Source: a virus
DNA length: 33,433 bases
Strand: one strand, 5' to 3'
IMG/VR virus record: IMGVR_UViG_3300035122_000015
Location: 1-33,433 of that record
Shown here: positions 1-5,199 of the stretch, in pieces
How positions within the stretch are numbered: the first letter of the stretch is position 1
Layout: the number at the start of each line of letters is the position of its first letter
Translations under genes and position numbers: made by a program
The notes under the pieces: model-generated
Database searches by the model: none
What the model was told of the DNA's origin: nothing
The model's input: only the letters and a program-made list of their open reading frames with translations

Positions 1-150
1 CCAGCCATATTCGGACATAAACGTGTCATACAAGAATTGTAGCTTGTCCCTGGTGTCGACTCGCGGCTTCTCTTCATAGCTTGAGTTGTCGATATTGCTA
101 ACAATGTACTGCTTGATTAAGTGGTTGCGTCGTTTGCTTTCGCTGTTCAT
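1..150 (-). CDS. Partial phage protein of unknown function (C-terminus outside window)
   Basis: A leftward reading frame opens at an ATG (150-148) and is still open at base 1, giving 50 residues that begin MNSESKRRNHLIKQYIV and end at the window edge with FMSEYGW. The start overlaps the stop of the gene to its right by one base (TAATG), typical of translational coupling. The polar, slightly basic N-terminus and the WxYG-like end have no motif that I can assign. It belongs to the leftward early block. Function unknown; being a gene is well supported by the overlap and polarity. Confidence 0.65.
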   Translation of the reverse strand, partial: MNSESKRRNHLIKQYIVSNIDNSSYEEKPRVDTRDKLQFLYDTFMSEYGW

Positions 151-683
151 TAGTAAATCCTCCCATTTTCAGTGAATTCATATTCATTAGCGATTATTGA
201 CTCAATGGCAGACTCTTCACTGTAGTAATGCTCGATGTCCTTAACCACATCGGTAGCCCATTGAGTCAGGCAGTCGTCAATCAGGTCCTGAAAGCTGCGA
301 GAATCCGGTTTTTTCATAAATTTACGGATGGGGTCAACCAGCGATTCATCCAGGTAATAGCCAGTAAATGGGCAATTACCTGATAACAAGGTTTTCAGGT
401 CATAATTGTTAGTCAGGTACTTGAACAAGCGAATGCTTGACAATTCGGCTATTGTTACGTCGTCAATCTCAGCGTTTGCGAATGATGGCCGATGTGTTGA
501 ATATTCATAGCTCAGACGTGACAGATTGAATTCGTCACAAAATCCGTGTAGTGAACTGGTGTTTTCATCGTGCCAGGGATAGTGGTCATCGACGCCTATC
601 CACCAGTCAATGGCTTTTTGTTTGGCCTGTTCTGATAGCTCGTTGAACTGATAAACTGCTGTTTTCACTGTGTCGATTCTCAT
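150..683 (-). CDS. Conserved phage protein of unknown function (ELSEQAKQKAIDWW N-terminal motif)
   Basis: This 177-residue protein starts MRIDTVKTAVYQFNELSEQAKQ, and residues 12-28 carry the F-x-E-L-S-x-x-A-K-x-K-A-I/L-D-W pattern that I recognise from many phage and plasmid proteins of unknown function. The middle contains aromatic and acidic segments (YYLDESLVDPIRKFM). There is no signal peptide or membrane segment. The start is supported by GAGG seven bases upstream (GAGGTATAAAACC-ATG). A hairpin plus TATGTGG element precedes it at 702-732. It is coupled to the next leftward gene by a one-base overlap. Some database relatives carry an antitoxin-like label, which I would not rely on. Confidence 0.8.
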   Translation of the reverse strand: MRIDTVKTAVYQFNELSEQAKQKAIDWWIGVDDHYPWHDENTSSLHGFCDEFNLSRLSYEYSTHRPSFANAEIDDVTIAELSSIRLFKYLTNNYDLKTLLSGNCPFTGYYLDESLVDPIRKFMKKPDSRSFQDLIDDCLTQWATDVVKDIEHYYSEESAIESIIANEYEFTENGRIY

Positions 684-701
684 GGTTTTATACCTCTTTC
701 A

Positions 702-732
702 GTTGGTCCACATAGGCCCAGCTTGCTGGACC
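702..732 (-). repeat. Intergenic hairpin + TATGTGG element, copy A
   Basis: Read on the minus strand this is a near-palindrome (arms at 725-732 and 715-722, one G-T mismatch) followed immediately by TATGTGG and ACCAAC. It lies 19-50 bases upstream of the 150-683 start. Compared with copies B and C it lacks four bases (RTTA) in the middle of the conserved tail. The ATG inside TATGTGG opens a four-codon frame (MWTN) that stops just before the ribosome binding site of the gene. Confidence 0.6.
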
Positions 733-744
733 TAAATTGAGCAA

Positions 745-927
745 CTATTGCAAGACGCATTCGCCGACACGATTTCCATTTATATCCCGCAAAATGAAAA
801 CGTTGTCCTCTTCACCGCTATATCTTAGCCGTTTTGTGAGCACCTCAAGTATGCCGGCTAGTTCTCCGCGCGGGTCATCAGTAAAAGCGTCGTTTTCGGT
901 GCTGATTGTAATCGTTAACTTTTTCAT
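745..927 (-). CDS. Small phage protein of unknown function
   Basis: A 60-residue acidic protein starting MKKLTITISTENDAF and ending VGECVLQ. I chose the ATG at 927 because AGAAGGA lies about seven bases upstream; a longer in-frame reading exists from ATGs at 972 and 960, but these lie in the shared hairpin element. The sequence looks like a small mixed alpha/beta domain: an N-terminal beta strand, a helix around residues 18-34 (RGELAGILEVLTKRLR) and a C-terminal beta hairpin. It sits in the leftward early block between genes of unknown function. No function can be assigned. Confidence 0.72.
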   Translation of the reverse strand: MKKLTITISTENDAFTDDPRGELAGILEVLTKRLRYSGEEDNVFILRDINGNRVGECVLQ

Positions 928-944
928 TCGGTTTTTCCTTCTGT

Positions 945-983
945 GTTGGTTAACCCACATAAGCCCACTCATGGAATGGGCTT
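945..983 (-). repeat. Intergenic hairpin + TATGTGG element, copy B
   Basis: On the minus strand a perfect 7-bp stem (983-977 with 967-961, nine-base loop) is followed by TTATGTGGGTTAACCAAC. It lies directly upstream of the 745-927 gene and shares the 17-base pattern TATGTGGRTTAACCAAC with copy C. The ATG within the element is in frame with the downstream gene and would add MWVNQ and ten further residues. Confidence 0.7.
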
Positions 984-997
984 AAATTGGTTGATGT

Positions 998-1213
998 TTA
1001 AGTTTCAGTTAACGATATTTCTACTTTTTCGCCTTTGTACCAAGCTTTTGATTTGCCATGCCGCAAAAGCTTGCTGCATAAATCTACGGTGCTGGCTGAA
1101 TCACTTGGAAAGCCAGTAATAAAGCCACAATGAGCGCGTAGCCCTAGAACGCTGGTAGATTTGCTGTATAGGTTGCCGTTGATATACAGCCGATACGTTA
1201 CGATTGGTTCCAT
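998..1213 (-). CDS. Small phage protein of unknown function
   Basis: A 71-residue protein beginning MEPIVTYRLYINGNLY. The ATG at 1213 is preferred: AAGGGCCAG lies just upstream, and the longer in-frame start at 1273 falls inside the repeated hairpin element. The N-terminal half reads as beta strands (TYRLYINGNLYSKS), the middle as a helix with two cysteines (residues 29 and 46), and the C-terminus is KGEKVEISLTET. There is no membrane segment. It is followed by copy B of the intergenic element and then the next leftward gene. Function unknown. Confidence 0.68.
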   Translation of the reverse strand: MEPIVTYRLYINGNLYSKSTSVLGLRAHCGFITGFPSDSASTVDLCSKLLRHGKSKAWYKGEKVEISLTET

Positions 1214-1242
1214 TTTCTGGCCCTTGCCCCTATGGGCTGTTA

Positions 1243-1281
1243 GTTGGTTAATCCACATATGGCCCCGATGCATTTAGGGTC
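1243..1281 (-). repeat. Intergenic hairpin + TATGTGG element, copy C
   Basis: On the minus strand GACCC (1281-1277) can pair imperfectly with the GGGGCC stretch at 1266-1261. This is followed by ATATGTGGATTAACCAAC, almost identical to copy B. The internal ATG is in frame with the 998-1213 gene (MWINQ...). A purine-rich GGGG run sits a few bases before that ATG, inside the 3' arm of the hairpin. Confidence 0.65.
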
Positions 1282-1321
1282 ATTGTCTGTCTCTTCAGTA
1301 CCGGGAGACTATCCCCGATAG

Positions 1322-1340
1322 ACGGTCCAAAAAGGACCGT
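1322..1340. other. Perfect 7-bp inverted repeat with A5/T5 loop
   Basis: ACGGTCC at 1322-1328 and GGACCGT at 1334-1340 flank five A's. It lies eight bases past the stop of the leftward gene 1349-1594, where a terminator or RNA processing hairpin would be expected. No T-run follows the stem on the minus strand, so a classical intrinsic terminator is not supported. It may stabilise the 3' end or serve as an RNase III-type site. Confidence 0.5.
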
Positions 1341-1348
1341 TTCGACTA

Positions 1349-1594
1349 CTAGGCCATTAATTCATGCAGTTCTAGTTCCTCGATATCTCCCGAGTGAATG
1401 CTAACCGTGTAATCCCGTTCCTCGAGCCTGTTAACTTGCTCTATCACCTCACCGGCTAAAACGGCCCTTTCGTCCACTGTCGCGCCGTCTGGGCCTGATA
1501 TTGTCCTGATTGCCTCATCACTGGAGATAAATTGATAATCGACCTGTGAGCCGTCTATGTTGCTGTATAGGGTTATATGTGTATTGTTTGTCAT
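1349..1594 (-). CDS. Small phage protein of unknown function
   Basis: An 81-residue acidic protein starting MTNNTHITLYSNIDGSQ and ending LELHELMA. The ATG at 1594 has GAGG eight bases upstream (GAGGTATAACACA-ATG), the same leader form used by the 150-683 gene, and lies four bases past the stop of the gene to its right. The C-terminal part (VIEQVNRLEERDYTVSIHSG) looks like a helix followed by a strand. No catalytic motif, cysteine cluster or membrane segment is seen. Function unknown. Confidence 0.7.
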   Translation of the reverse strand: MTNNTHITLYSNIDGSQVDYQFISSDEAIRTISGPDGATVDERAVLAGEVIEQVNRLEERDYTVSIHSGDIEELELHELMA

Positions 1595-1598
1595 TGTG

Positions 1599-1781
1599 TT
1601 ATACCTCGCTTGTTGAATGAATAACTTGTTTATCATCAATTGCCACCAGTTCCACGTGAACCATATGCCGCTTGCTTTTGGGTGGATTGAATACCCTTAT
1701 TGCCTGTTGTTGCGCCGAATAGCTGGTCTCAGCCTTGATTGTTTCTTGCTTGCCGTTGTAGAAAGCCTCGTAAATGTTCAT
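1599..1781 (-). CDS. Conserved small phage protein (AFYNGK...SYSAQQQA type)
   Basis: A 60-residue protein starting MNIYEAFYNGKQETIKAET. The pattern Y-x-A-F-Y-x-G-K, then T-S-Y-x-A-Q-x-x-A, then V-x-V-x-L-V/A is one I recognise from a widespread small phage family with no assigned role. It reads as strand-strand-helix-strand. GAGGGG seven to eight bases before the ATG supports the start. An imperfect palindrome at 1805-1839 lies immediately upstream and is a candidate regulatory site. It is the second gene of the leftward operon. Confidence 0.75.
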   Translation of the reverse strand: MNIYEAFYNGKQETIKAETSYSAQQQAIRVFNPPKSKRHMVHVELVAIDDKQVIHSTSEV

Positions 1782-1804
1782 GTCATACCCCTCTATTAAT
1801 ATAA

Positions 1805-1839
1805 GTTTACAAGTGGTTAATAATTGGCCAGATGTAAAC
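1805..1839. promoter_or_regulatory. Imperfect palindrome; left member of a paired 26-bp site
   Basis: GTTTAC at 1805-1810 and GTAAAC at 1834-1839 bound an imperfect palindrome. Its half from 1830 down to 1805, read on the minus strand, matches 2674-2699 read on the plus strand at 23 of 26 positions, including a 16-base identical core TTAACCACTTGTAAAC. A further partial half-site (GGTTTACC) lies at 1855-1862. It could be an operator or a transcript-borne antitermination-type site. Confidence 0.6.
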
Positions 1840-1936
1840 TAAGAATGAATAATTTGGTTTACCTGTTAAATCGTTGCCTGGTGCGGCTTTCCCGTCCGTG
1901 GGGCCTGTCTGTCACACGCGACTGCTAAAAATATTC

Positions 1937-2182
1937 CTACGCCGCTACCAAGTTATCGAAAAAGCTTTGGTCTTTTTCTTCCACCTTGTCAGCCTCAAGG
2001 TCGCTAAGCCATTGATTTATATGGCGTGATGTTGTTACTGACCATTTCTTGCTGGTCTTGTAAACGCGGCCATTGATAAGGGCGGCCACTGGTGTGTCAT
2101 AGCTGAATAAGATTGATTTGCCAAAGTCACCGTCTTGCATGGTGATAACGGTCTGATTGTTGCCTAGTTTGCGTAGTTTCAT
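1937..2182 (-). CDS. Conserved phage/archaeal-type small protein (DUF8033-like)
   Basis: An 81-residue protein starting MKLRKLGNNQTVITMQDGD. The sequence signature is an N-terminal K-x-G-N-x-x-T strand, then SYDTPVAA, a GRVYKT turn and finally KKWSVTTSRHINQWL. I recognise this from a broadly distributed phage family (the -SVTTxRHIN-W- motif, resembling DUF8033) of unknown function. The start has CGGAGT about nine bases upstream. It is the first gene of the leftward operon, 26-60 bases downstream of a putative promoter at 2243-2270. The fold looks like a small beta-sheet; nucleic acid association is possible but unproven. Confidence 0.8.
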   Translation of the reverse strand: MKLRKLGNNQTVITMQDGDFGKSILFSYDTPVAALINGRVYKTSKKWSVTTSRHINQWLSDLEADKVEEKDQSFFDNLVAA

Positions 2183-2201
2183 CGTTGTGTACTCCGTCTG
2201 T

Positions 2202-2232
2202 CTGGTTAATGTGTCCCAGCTGTATGGCTGAG
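2202..2232 (-). repeat. Divergent relative of the intergenic hairpin element (copy D)
   Basis: On the minus strand CTCAGC (2232-2227) pairs with GCTGGG (2220-2215), with one G-U pair in RNA. It is followed by ACACATTAACCAGAC, which keeps the TTAACCA part of copies B and C but not TATGTGG. It lies between the putative promoter and the first leftward gene. Confidence 0.4.
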
Positions 2233-2242
2233 GTATATCGTC

Positions 2243-2270
2243 ATTATCGTCATTCTGTTGAGTAAATCAA
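2243..2270 (-). promoter_or_regulatory. Putative leftward sigma70 promoter
   Basis: On the minus strand TTGATT (2270-2265) is followed after 16 bp by GATAAT (2248-2243), 4/6 and 5/6 matches to the -35 and -10 consensus. It points at the leftward operon starting at 2182. An additional hairpin (arms 2316-2321 and 2331-2336) lies further upstream and could bind a regulator. Confidence 0.45.
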
Positions 2271-2315
2271 GTAATCGACGGCAAAAAAGCAGATAATTGC
2301 CCCGAGTTATTTTTA

Positions 2316-2336
2316 TAACCCGCATAAGCTGGGTTA
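2316..2336. other. 6-bp inverted repeat in the divergent control region
   Basis: TAACCC (2316-2321) and GGGTTA (2331-2336) flank a nine-base loop. Read on the minus strand the segment contains CTTATGCGGGTTA, which matches copy B of the intergenic element (CTTATGTGGGTTA) at 12 of 13 positions. It lies between the divergent genes starting at 2182 and 2409 and may be an operator. Confidence 0.4.
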
Positions 2337-2408
2337 ATGACAACCAACAATCAATGAGTTACACTCTTTGATACTGGGTTGACCCGGAAGTATAAGAGGG
2401 ATAAAGCG

Positions 2409-2672
2409 ATGGATAGAGCACGCACAGGCCAATTCTGGCTGTTATTGAACGAGGCTGGTATGAGCAAGCTGCAACTGGCCCAGGCTATAGGCAAGCGTTA
2501 CGATACCGTTATTGCATGGGGTGATACTCCGCCTCAATACGTGATTGCCTATCTACTGGAGTGCGTCAAGGTGCGAAGGCTACAGCGTGAATATGACCGA
2601 CTAATGTCTGACCCTGTGACACGTGAAGCCATAGAACGACGCGAGGCGCTATCGATGATGAACGATGACTGA
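2409..2672 (+). CDS. Small helix-turn-helix protein, likely early regulator
   Basis: An 87-residue protein starting MDRARTGQFWLLLNEAGMS. Residues 17-45 (AGMSKLQLAQAIGKRYDTVIAWG) have the spacing of an XRE/Cro-type helix-turn-helix: a short helix, then LAQAIG, then a recognition helix with T-V-I-x-W. A helical C-terminal part follows (REYDRLMSDPVTREAIERRE). The ATG at 2409 has AAGAGGG nine bases upstream; an upstream TTG at 2379 is in frame but lacks such a site. It is the first rightward gene opposite the leftward operon, the usual place for a Cro-like regulator, and is followed at once by the right-hand copy of the 26-bp site. Confidence 0.7.
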   Translation: MDRARTGQFWLLLNEAGMSKLQLAQAIGKRYDTVIAWGDTPPQYVIAYLLECVKVRRLQREYDRLMSDPVTREAIERREALSMMNDD

Positions 2673-3098
2673 CTGGCCACTATTTAACCACTTGTAAACC
2701 AACAGGCCCTCATGGCTTATTGAGAAAACCGACCCCCCCCACCCCCGTAAAAAAGACCGGTCCCTATAGTATACCCATATAGGAGTACCACTCCCCCACT
2801 TTCCCCCTTCCCAAGGTCTCTTCCTAACCATGATGAATGTAAGGTTATTCCTACCCCTTAAGCCTTTCCCCAAAAAATTTTTATGGCTGATTTCTTGCCT
2901 ATATGCTCTACAAAACGTAGAATAACGTTCGTTATGTGCGGCGTGGAAAGTGGACACCCTTTAGTGACCGGAGACCAGTGCAGAGCTGGGCTATGATGGT
3001 TGTGCTGAGAATGCGAGCTAATGAGGACAGGAAGCGAAAGCCAGAGAAATCTGTTGACTGTTTAGCTGGAGTAACGACCAGCCACATAACTTAATAAC
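2673..3098. other. Non-coding stretch: paired site, C-rich tract, hairpin
   Basis: No convincing gene is seen. The stretch starts with the right member of the paired 26-bp site (2674-2699). It then has a plus-strand C-rich region with C-runs at 2733-2740, 2742-2746, 2793-2797, 2803-2807 and 2810-2812, and a CCTATA/TATAGG hairpin at 2763-2783. A 33-codon frame (2993-3094, ATGATGGTTGTG...) has only a weak ribosome binding site. A minus-strand frame from a GTG at 2957 overlaps the regulator gene and has no convincing leader. Confidence 0.6.
2674..2699 (+). promoter_or_regulatory. Right member of the paired 26-bp site
   Basis: It matches the minus strand of 1830-1805 at 23 of 26 bases, with the last sixteen identical. 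It begins two bases after the stop of the helix-turn-helix gene. Both copies have the same orientation relative to transcription outward from the control region, as lambda nutL and nutR do. No boxA-like sequence is evident, so an operator is the alternative. Confidence 0.55.
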
Positions 3099-3171
3099 GT
3101 GCAGATAGCTCAAAGGTAGAGCGTCGAGATGTGGCCTCGAAGGCAAGGGTTCGATTCCCTACTGCACCCCA
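3099..3171 (+). tRNA. tRNA-His (anticodon GTG), slightly degenerate, CCA encoded
   Basis: A cloverleaf can be drawn: acceptor GTGCAGA (3099-3105) against CTGCAC (3162-3167); TA; D stem GCTC/GAGC with a seven-base loop; anticodon stem TCGAG/CTCGA with loop ATGTGGC and anticodon GTG at 3131-3133; T arm AGGG-TTCGATT-CCCT; discriminator C and encoded CCA (3169-3171). C73 fits tRNA-His. Oddities are a T stem of only four pairs, or an A-A mismatch at the T/acceptor junction, and C rather than the usual G at position -1. It may serve phage translation or mark a recombination site. Confidence 0.8.
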
Positions 3172-3192
3172 AATCAACGAGAGGAGAAGGTA

Positions 3193-3441
3193 ATGGATGT
3201 CGTATCAGCAGCAACTAAGCTCATGGTTGTTATTCGAGACAGCATGGAAACTCAATATGTTGCCTGTCGGTCTGAGACAGGAACGGGGATGCCGCATTAT
3301 CTTTGGATGCTTCGAGGCATCACAAATGGATATATTCAACACGAAAAAGCACATCGATGGTTAGGCTATGTACAAGGAGCGCTGGTATCACGCAATATCG
3401 TGTCGCTCAATGATATGAAGCAGCTTAACCATGAGTCATAA
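3193..3441 (+). CDS. Conserved small phage protein (HxWLGYVQG motif)
   Basis: An 82-residue protein starting MDVVSAATKLMVVIRDSM. The C-terminal half (PHYLWMLRGI...EKAHRWLGYVQGALVSR...LNDMKQLN) matches a pattern seen in many small proteins of early or ninR-like regions of tailed phages: H-x-L-W-M, then K-A/S-H-R-W-L-G-Y-x-Q-G, then a short helix. The function of that family is unknown to me. The start has GAGAGGAGAAGG just upstream. It overlaps the next gene by 11 bases. First gene after the tRNA. Confidence 0.82.
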   Translation: MDVVSAATKLMVVIRDSMETQYVACRSETGTGMPHYLWMLRGITNGYIQHEKAHRWLGYVQGALVSRNIVSLNDMKQLNHES

Positions 3442-3646
3442 ATGCCATTTCCCAACCTGTAACACTGAAGTGCCACCAAAGATGTGGGGCTGCAAGAAAC
3501 ACTGGTTTAAATTGCCAATACGGTTACGGCGCAAAATCTGGGCGACCTATGTACCTGGGCAAGAAATTTCTAAAACACCTTCCCCTGAATACCTAAAGGT
3601 CGCTGATGAAGTTCGGCAATGGTGTATGGAGAACCCAGATACATGA
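3431..3646 (+). CDS. Small Cys/His putative zinc-binding phage protein
   Basis: A 71-residue basic protein starting MSHKCHFPTCNTEVPPKMWGC. Cysteines at 5, 10 and 21 with H24 form a likely zinc site (C-x4-C-x10-C-x2-H), followed by KLPIRLRRKIWATYVPGQE and an S/P-x-x-Y-L-x-x-A helix. I recognise this layout (VPP..-C-x-x-H-W...P..LR..IW..Y.PGQE) from a widespread phage family of unknown role. It overlaps the upstream gene by 11 bases, implying coupled translation. Confidence 0.82.
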   Translation: MSHKCHFPTCNTEVPPKMWGCKKHWFKLPIRLRRKIWATYVPGQEISKTPSPEYLKVADEVRQWCMENPDT

Positions 3647-3681
3647 CTAACTATTCATTGTTATAAATGAGGTAACGAGCT

Positions 3682-3939
3682 ATGGATGTAGATGATTTAT
3701 TAGAGCAAGCAAAAACGCACCCGCGAAAAGCTTTGGTTACTGCTTACCATAGGGGTAAATCATCTCGTTCAGCGAGTGGTTGTGAATCTGTATTCATTTA
3801 TGGGCAACAGGCAAAGAAGATTAAATACCTGAAAAATAAAGGCGGCAGGCTATTGTCTGCTGTAGTCCAGGTTGAAATGCCTGATAAATCTATAGCCACA
3901 ATAGACGACTGGGGCCGAATCACTTGGAAAGATTCATAG
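3682..3939 (+). CDS. Small phage protein of unknown function
   Basis: An 85-residue basic protein starting MDVDDLLEQAKTHPRKALVT and ending DDWGRITWKDS. GAGGTAACGAGCT precedes the ATG. An N-terminal helix is followed by a lysine-rich centre (QQAKKIKYLKNKGG) and a predicted beta hairpin (AVVQVEMPDKSIATIDDWGRITW). No motif assigns a function. It is separated by two bases from the next gene. Confidence 0.7.
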   Translation: MDVDDLLEQAKTHPRKALVTAYHRGKSSRSASGCESVFIYGQQAKKIKYLKNKGGRLLSAVVQVEMPDKSIATIDDWGRITWKDS

Positions 3940-3941
3940 TT

Positions 3942-4214
3942 ATGGCTAAATTCAGAAAGAAACCTGTTGTTATTGATGCGGTTGTTAGCTGTAGACATAC
4001 AGTAACTAGAGGGCGCGAAAATGAAAAAGGAAGCTGGTGCGTAGATTGTGGCGTAAAGGTTTTTGACGTTGATGAGCGCGAGTGCAAAGACTGTAAGCAT
4101 TTCTTTACCAGGCCGTTTAATTATAGCGGGTGCAGGAAGCATCTTATGGCTGTATCGCCTGATATGCATGTGACGTATAAGATTGAAGACGGTTCATGTT
4201 GGAGTGCCAGATAA
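3942..4214 (+). CDS. Cys-rich phage protein, two putative zinc knuckles
   Basis: A 90-residue protein starting MAKFRKKPVVIDAVV, an N-terminus shared by many phage proteins. It then carries C17-x-H19, C33-x2-C36, C48-x2-C51, C64-x2-H67 and C86, enough ligands for two zinc sites. The ends WCVDCG and CKDCKHF resemble separate small phage zinc families, so this looks like a natural composite. The ATG at 3942 follows the previous stop by two bases; a TTG at 3924 is less likely. Function unknown; nucleic acid or protein binding is the usual guess. Confidence 0.75.
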   Translation: MAKFRKKPVVIDAVVSCRHTVTRGRENEKGSWCVDCGVKVFDVDERECKDCKHFFTRPFNYSGCRKHLMAVSPDMHVTYKIEDGSCWSAR

Positions 4215-4228
4215 CACAAAATTAATCG
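4212..4228 (+). repeat. Post-stop repeat, type 1 copy 1
   Basis: TAACACAAAATTAATCG begins at the stop codon of the 3942-4214 gene. The same position relative to the gene at 4259-4474 carries TAACACAAGATTAACCG (4472-4488), 15 of 17 identical. Confidence 0.55.
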
Positions 4229-4258
4229 TCGCATAGCGTCTAACTAGAGTGAATTGTT

Positions 4259-4474
4259 ATGACATACGTTTTATTCCCCGGTGAGGTAACCAGCCGGACT
4301 GATGGGCAAGAGCATTATATAACTGCGCCAGAACTGGCTAGGCTGTATGGCGTGGAATATGCGAAGTGCAAAGTGGTGTATCGGTATGAAGAAAGCTCAA
4401 TCCGAGGATACCGTAAACAGCCGAATGATGTTGAACTGTATCCACGATATGACGGCAACTACAAATTGCCATAA
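4259..4474 (+). CDS. Conserved small phage protein (FPGE..R.DG.EHYI motif)
   Basis: A 71-residue protein starting MTYVLFPGEVTSRTDGQEHYI. The order FLPG-x-x-x-x-R-x-D-G-x-E-H-Y-I then LARLYGV then a C and a run of tyrosines is familiar from small proteins of many tailed phages, with no known role. AGAGTGA lies about eight bases before the ATG. The LARLYGV segment could be a short helix of a winged-helix type, but this is weak. Confidence 0.78.
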   Translation: MTYVLFPGEVTSRTDGQEHYITAPELARLYGVEYAKCKVVYRYEESSIRGYRKQPNDVELYPRYDGNYKLP

Positions 4475-4488
4475 CACAAGATTAACCG
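4472..4488 (+). repeat. Post-stop repeat, type 1 copy 2
   Basis: TAACACAAGATTAACCG starts at the stop codon of the 4259-4474 gene and is near-identical to 4212-4228. Confidence 0.55.
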
Positions 4489-4499
4489 GAGCGCGAAAA

Positions 4500-4715
4500 A
4501 TGTACGACAAACCAGATAGAACACACGGAATGATGAAGATGCTTGACGGCAAAAGAAGGCTCCGCAGTAGCACGTCCGATGTTGAGCGTGTTGTTATGCG
4601 TAAGTGTGCGGCATGTGGAGCAGAGAAACCTGTAAAGGAAATGAAAACCTGTATGCAAAACCAGATGCACAGATACGTTTGTGATTCAAAATGCATGGTT
4701 GAATTCTACACATAA
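4500..4715 (+). CDS. Small zinc-finger-like phage protein
   Basis: A 71-residue basic protein starting MYDKPDRTHGMMKMLDGKRR. C37-x2-C40 (KCAACGAE) and two further cysteines near the end (YVCDSKC) make a four-cysteine zinc site, as in small phage zinc proteins. The ATG at 4500 is chosen because CGGAG lies upstream; the same frame is open further left but overlaps the previous gene entirely. A 23-base direct repeat starts at its stop codon. Function unknown. Confidence 0.72.
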   Translation: MYDKPDRTHGMMKMLDGKRRLRSSTSDVERVVMRKCAACGAEKPVKEMKTCMQNQMHRYVCDSKCMVEFYT

Positions 4716-4735
4716 CAAACAGCTAACCTGCCAAG
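4713..4735 (+). repeat. 23-bp direct repeat, copy 1 (starts at a stop codon)
   Basis: The sequence from TAACAAACAGC through CCTGCCAAG is identical to 5197-5219. Both copies begin exactly at the stop codon of a small gene. Confidence 0.75.
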
Positions 4736-4941
4736 CGGTCAGGTTTGTACTAAGTAAGTTAATGGGAGTGGGTTGGTTGCGACTATGAACAGGGTTTGAG
4801 TCCCGACAAAATATAGCGGCGGCCTAAGAAGATAGCCTAAGCGTAAATCGGCTTGACAAGGGTAAAAACACGGCATGTTTGAGCGCAGCATTGGGCGTGA
4901 TAAGGCCAGCCTGCTCCCACCCTTTAACGATAGAGGTAGCT

Positions 4942-5199
4942 ATGACACCAGAAGAACGAAAACAACAAGCTTTAGAAATGCACGAACGCACTTTACAGCA
5001 CTTAGTTGATAAAGGCCGATTGATGCTTACAGTAAATGTGACCACTAAAGAGCAGGCCCAAGAGATACTTGAGTGGATGTATGCCCCAGAAAAACCAATG
5101 ACAGCAGAGCTTATTGAACTCGCATGGGATAAAGCGGCCATAACAAAGCAAGAATTCGATGCACTTGAGCAACTTAAGGCCGCGATATTGGGCGGCTAA
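4942..5199 (+). CDS. Small helical phage protein of unknown function
   Basis: An 85-residue protein starting MTPEERKQQALEMHERTLQ. The start at 4942 has AGAGGT seven bases upstream; upstream in-frame codons lie in the intergenic stretch. It is strongly helical: residues 3-27, then a strand (RLMLTVNV), then three helices (KEQAQEILEWMY, TAELIELAWDKAA, KQEFDALEQLKAAIL). No catalytic residues stand out. The 226 bases upstream hold the first 23-bp repeat and no gene that I can support. Confidence 0.75.
   Translation: MTPEERKQQALEMHERTLQHLVDKGRLMLTVNVTTKEQAQEILEWMYAPEKPMTAELIELAWDKAAITKQEFDALEQLKAAILGG

Noticed and set aside
1322-1340. Terminator for the leftward gene 1349-1594.
   Set aside because: The stem is perfect but no T-run follows on the minus strand; listed only as an inverted repeat.
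2761-2783. A minus-strand CTATAGGGA that looks like the core of a T7-type promoter.
   Set aside because: Only one instance was noticed, it would transcribe against the rightward genes, and no single-subunit RNA polymerase gene lies in the window.
2649-2957. A minus-strand frame of 102 codons across the C-rich region.
   Set aside because: It starts at GTG with a purine run directly abutting it, overlaps the helix-turn-helix gene on the opposite strand, and its composition follows the C-rich tract.
2993-3094. A 33-codon frame (MMVVLRMRANEDRK...).
   Set aside because: Too short and without a good ribosome binding site; retained only as a remark on the non-coding stretch.
4743-4812. A tRNA-like stretch (GGG-TTTGAGT-CCC T-arm-like hairpin).
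   Set aside because: The loop lacks the invariant C56, the acceptor pairs only five bases, and no good anticodon stem can be drawn.
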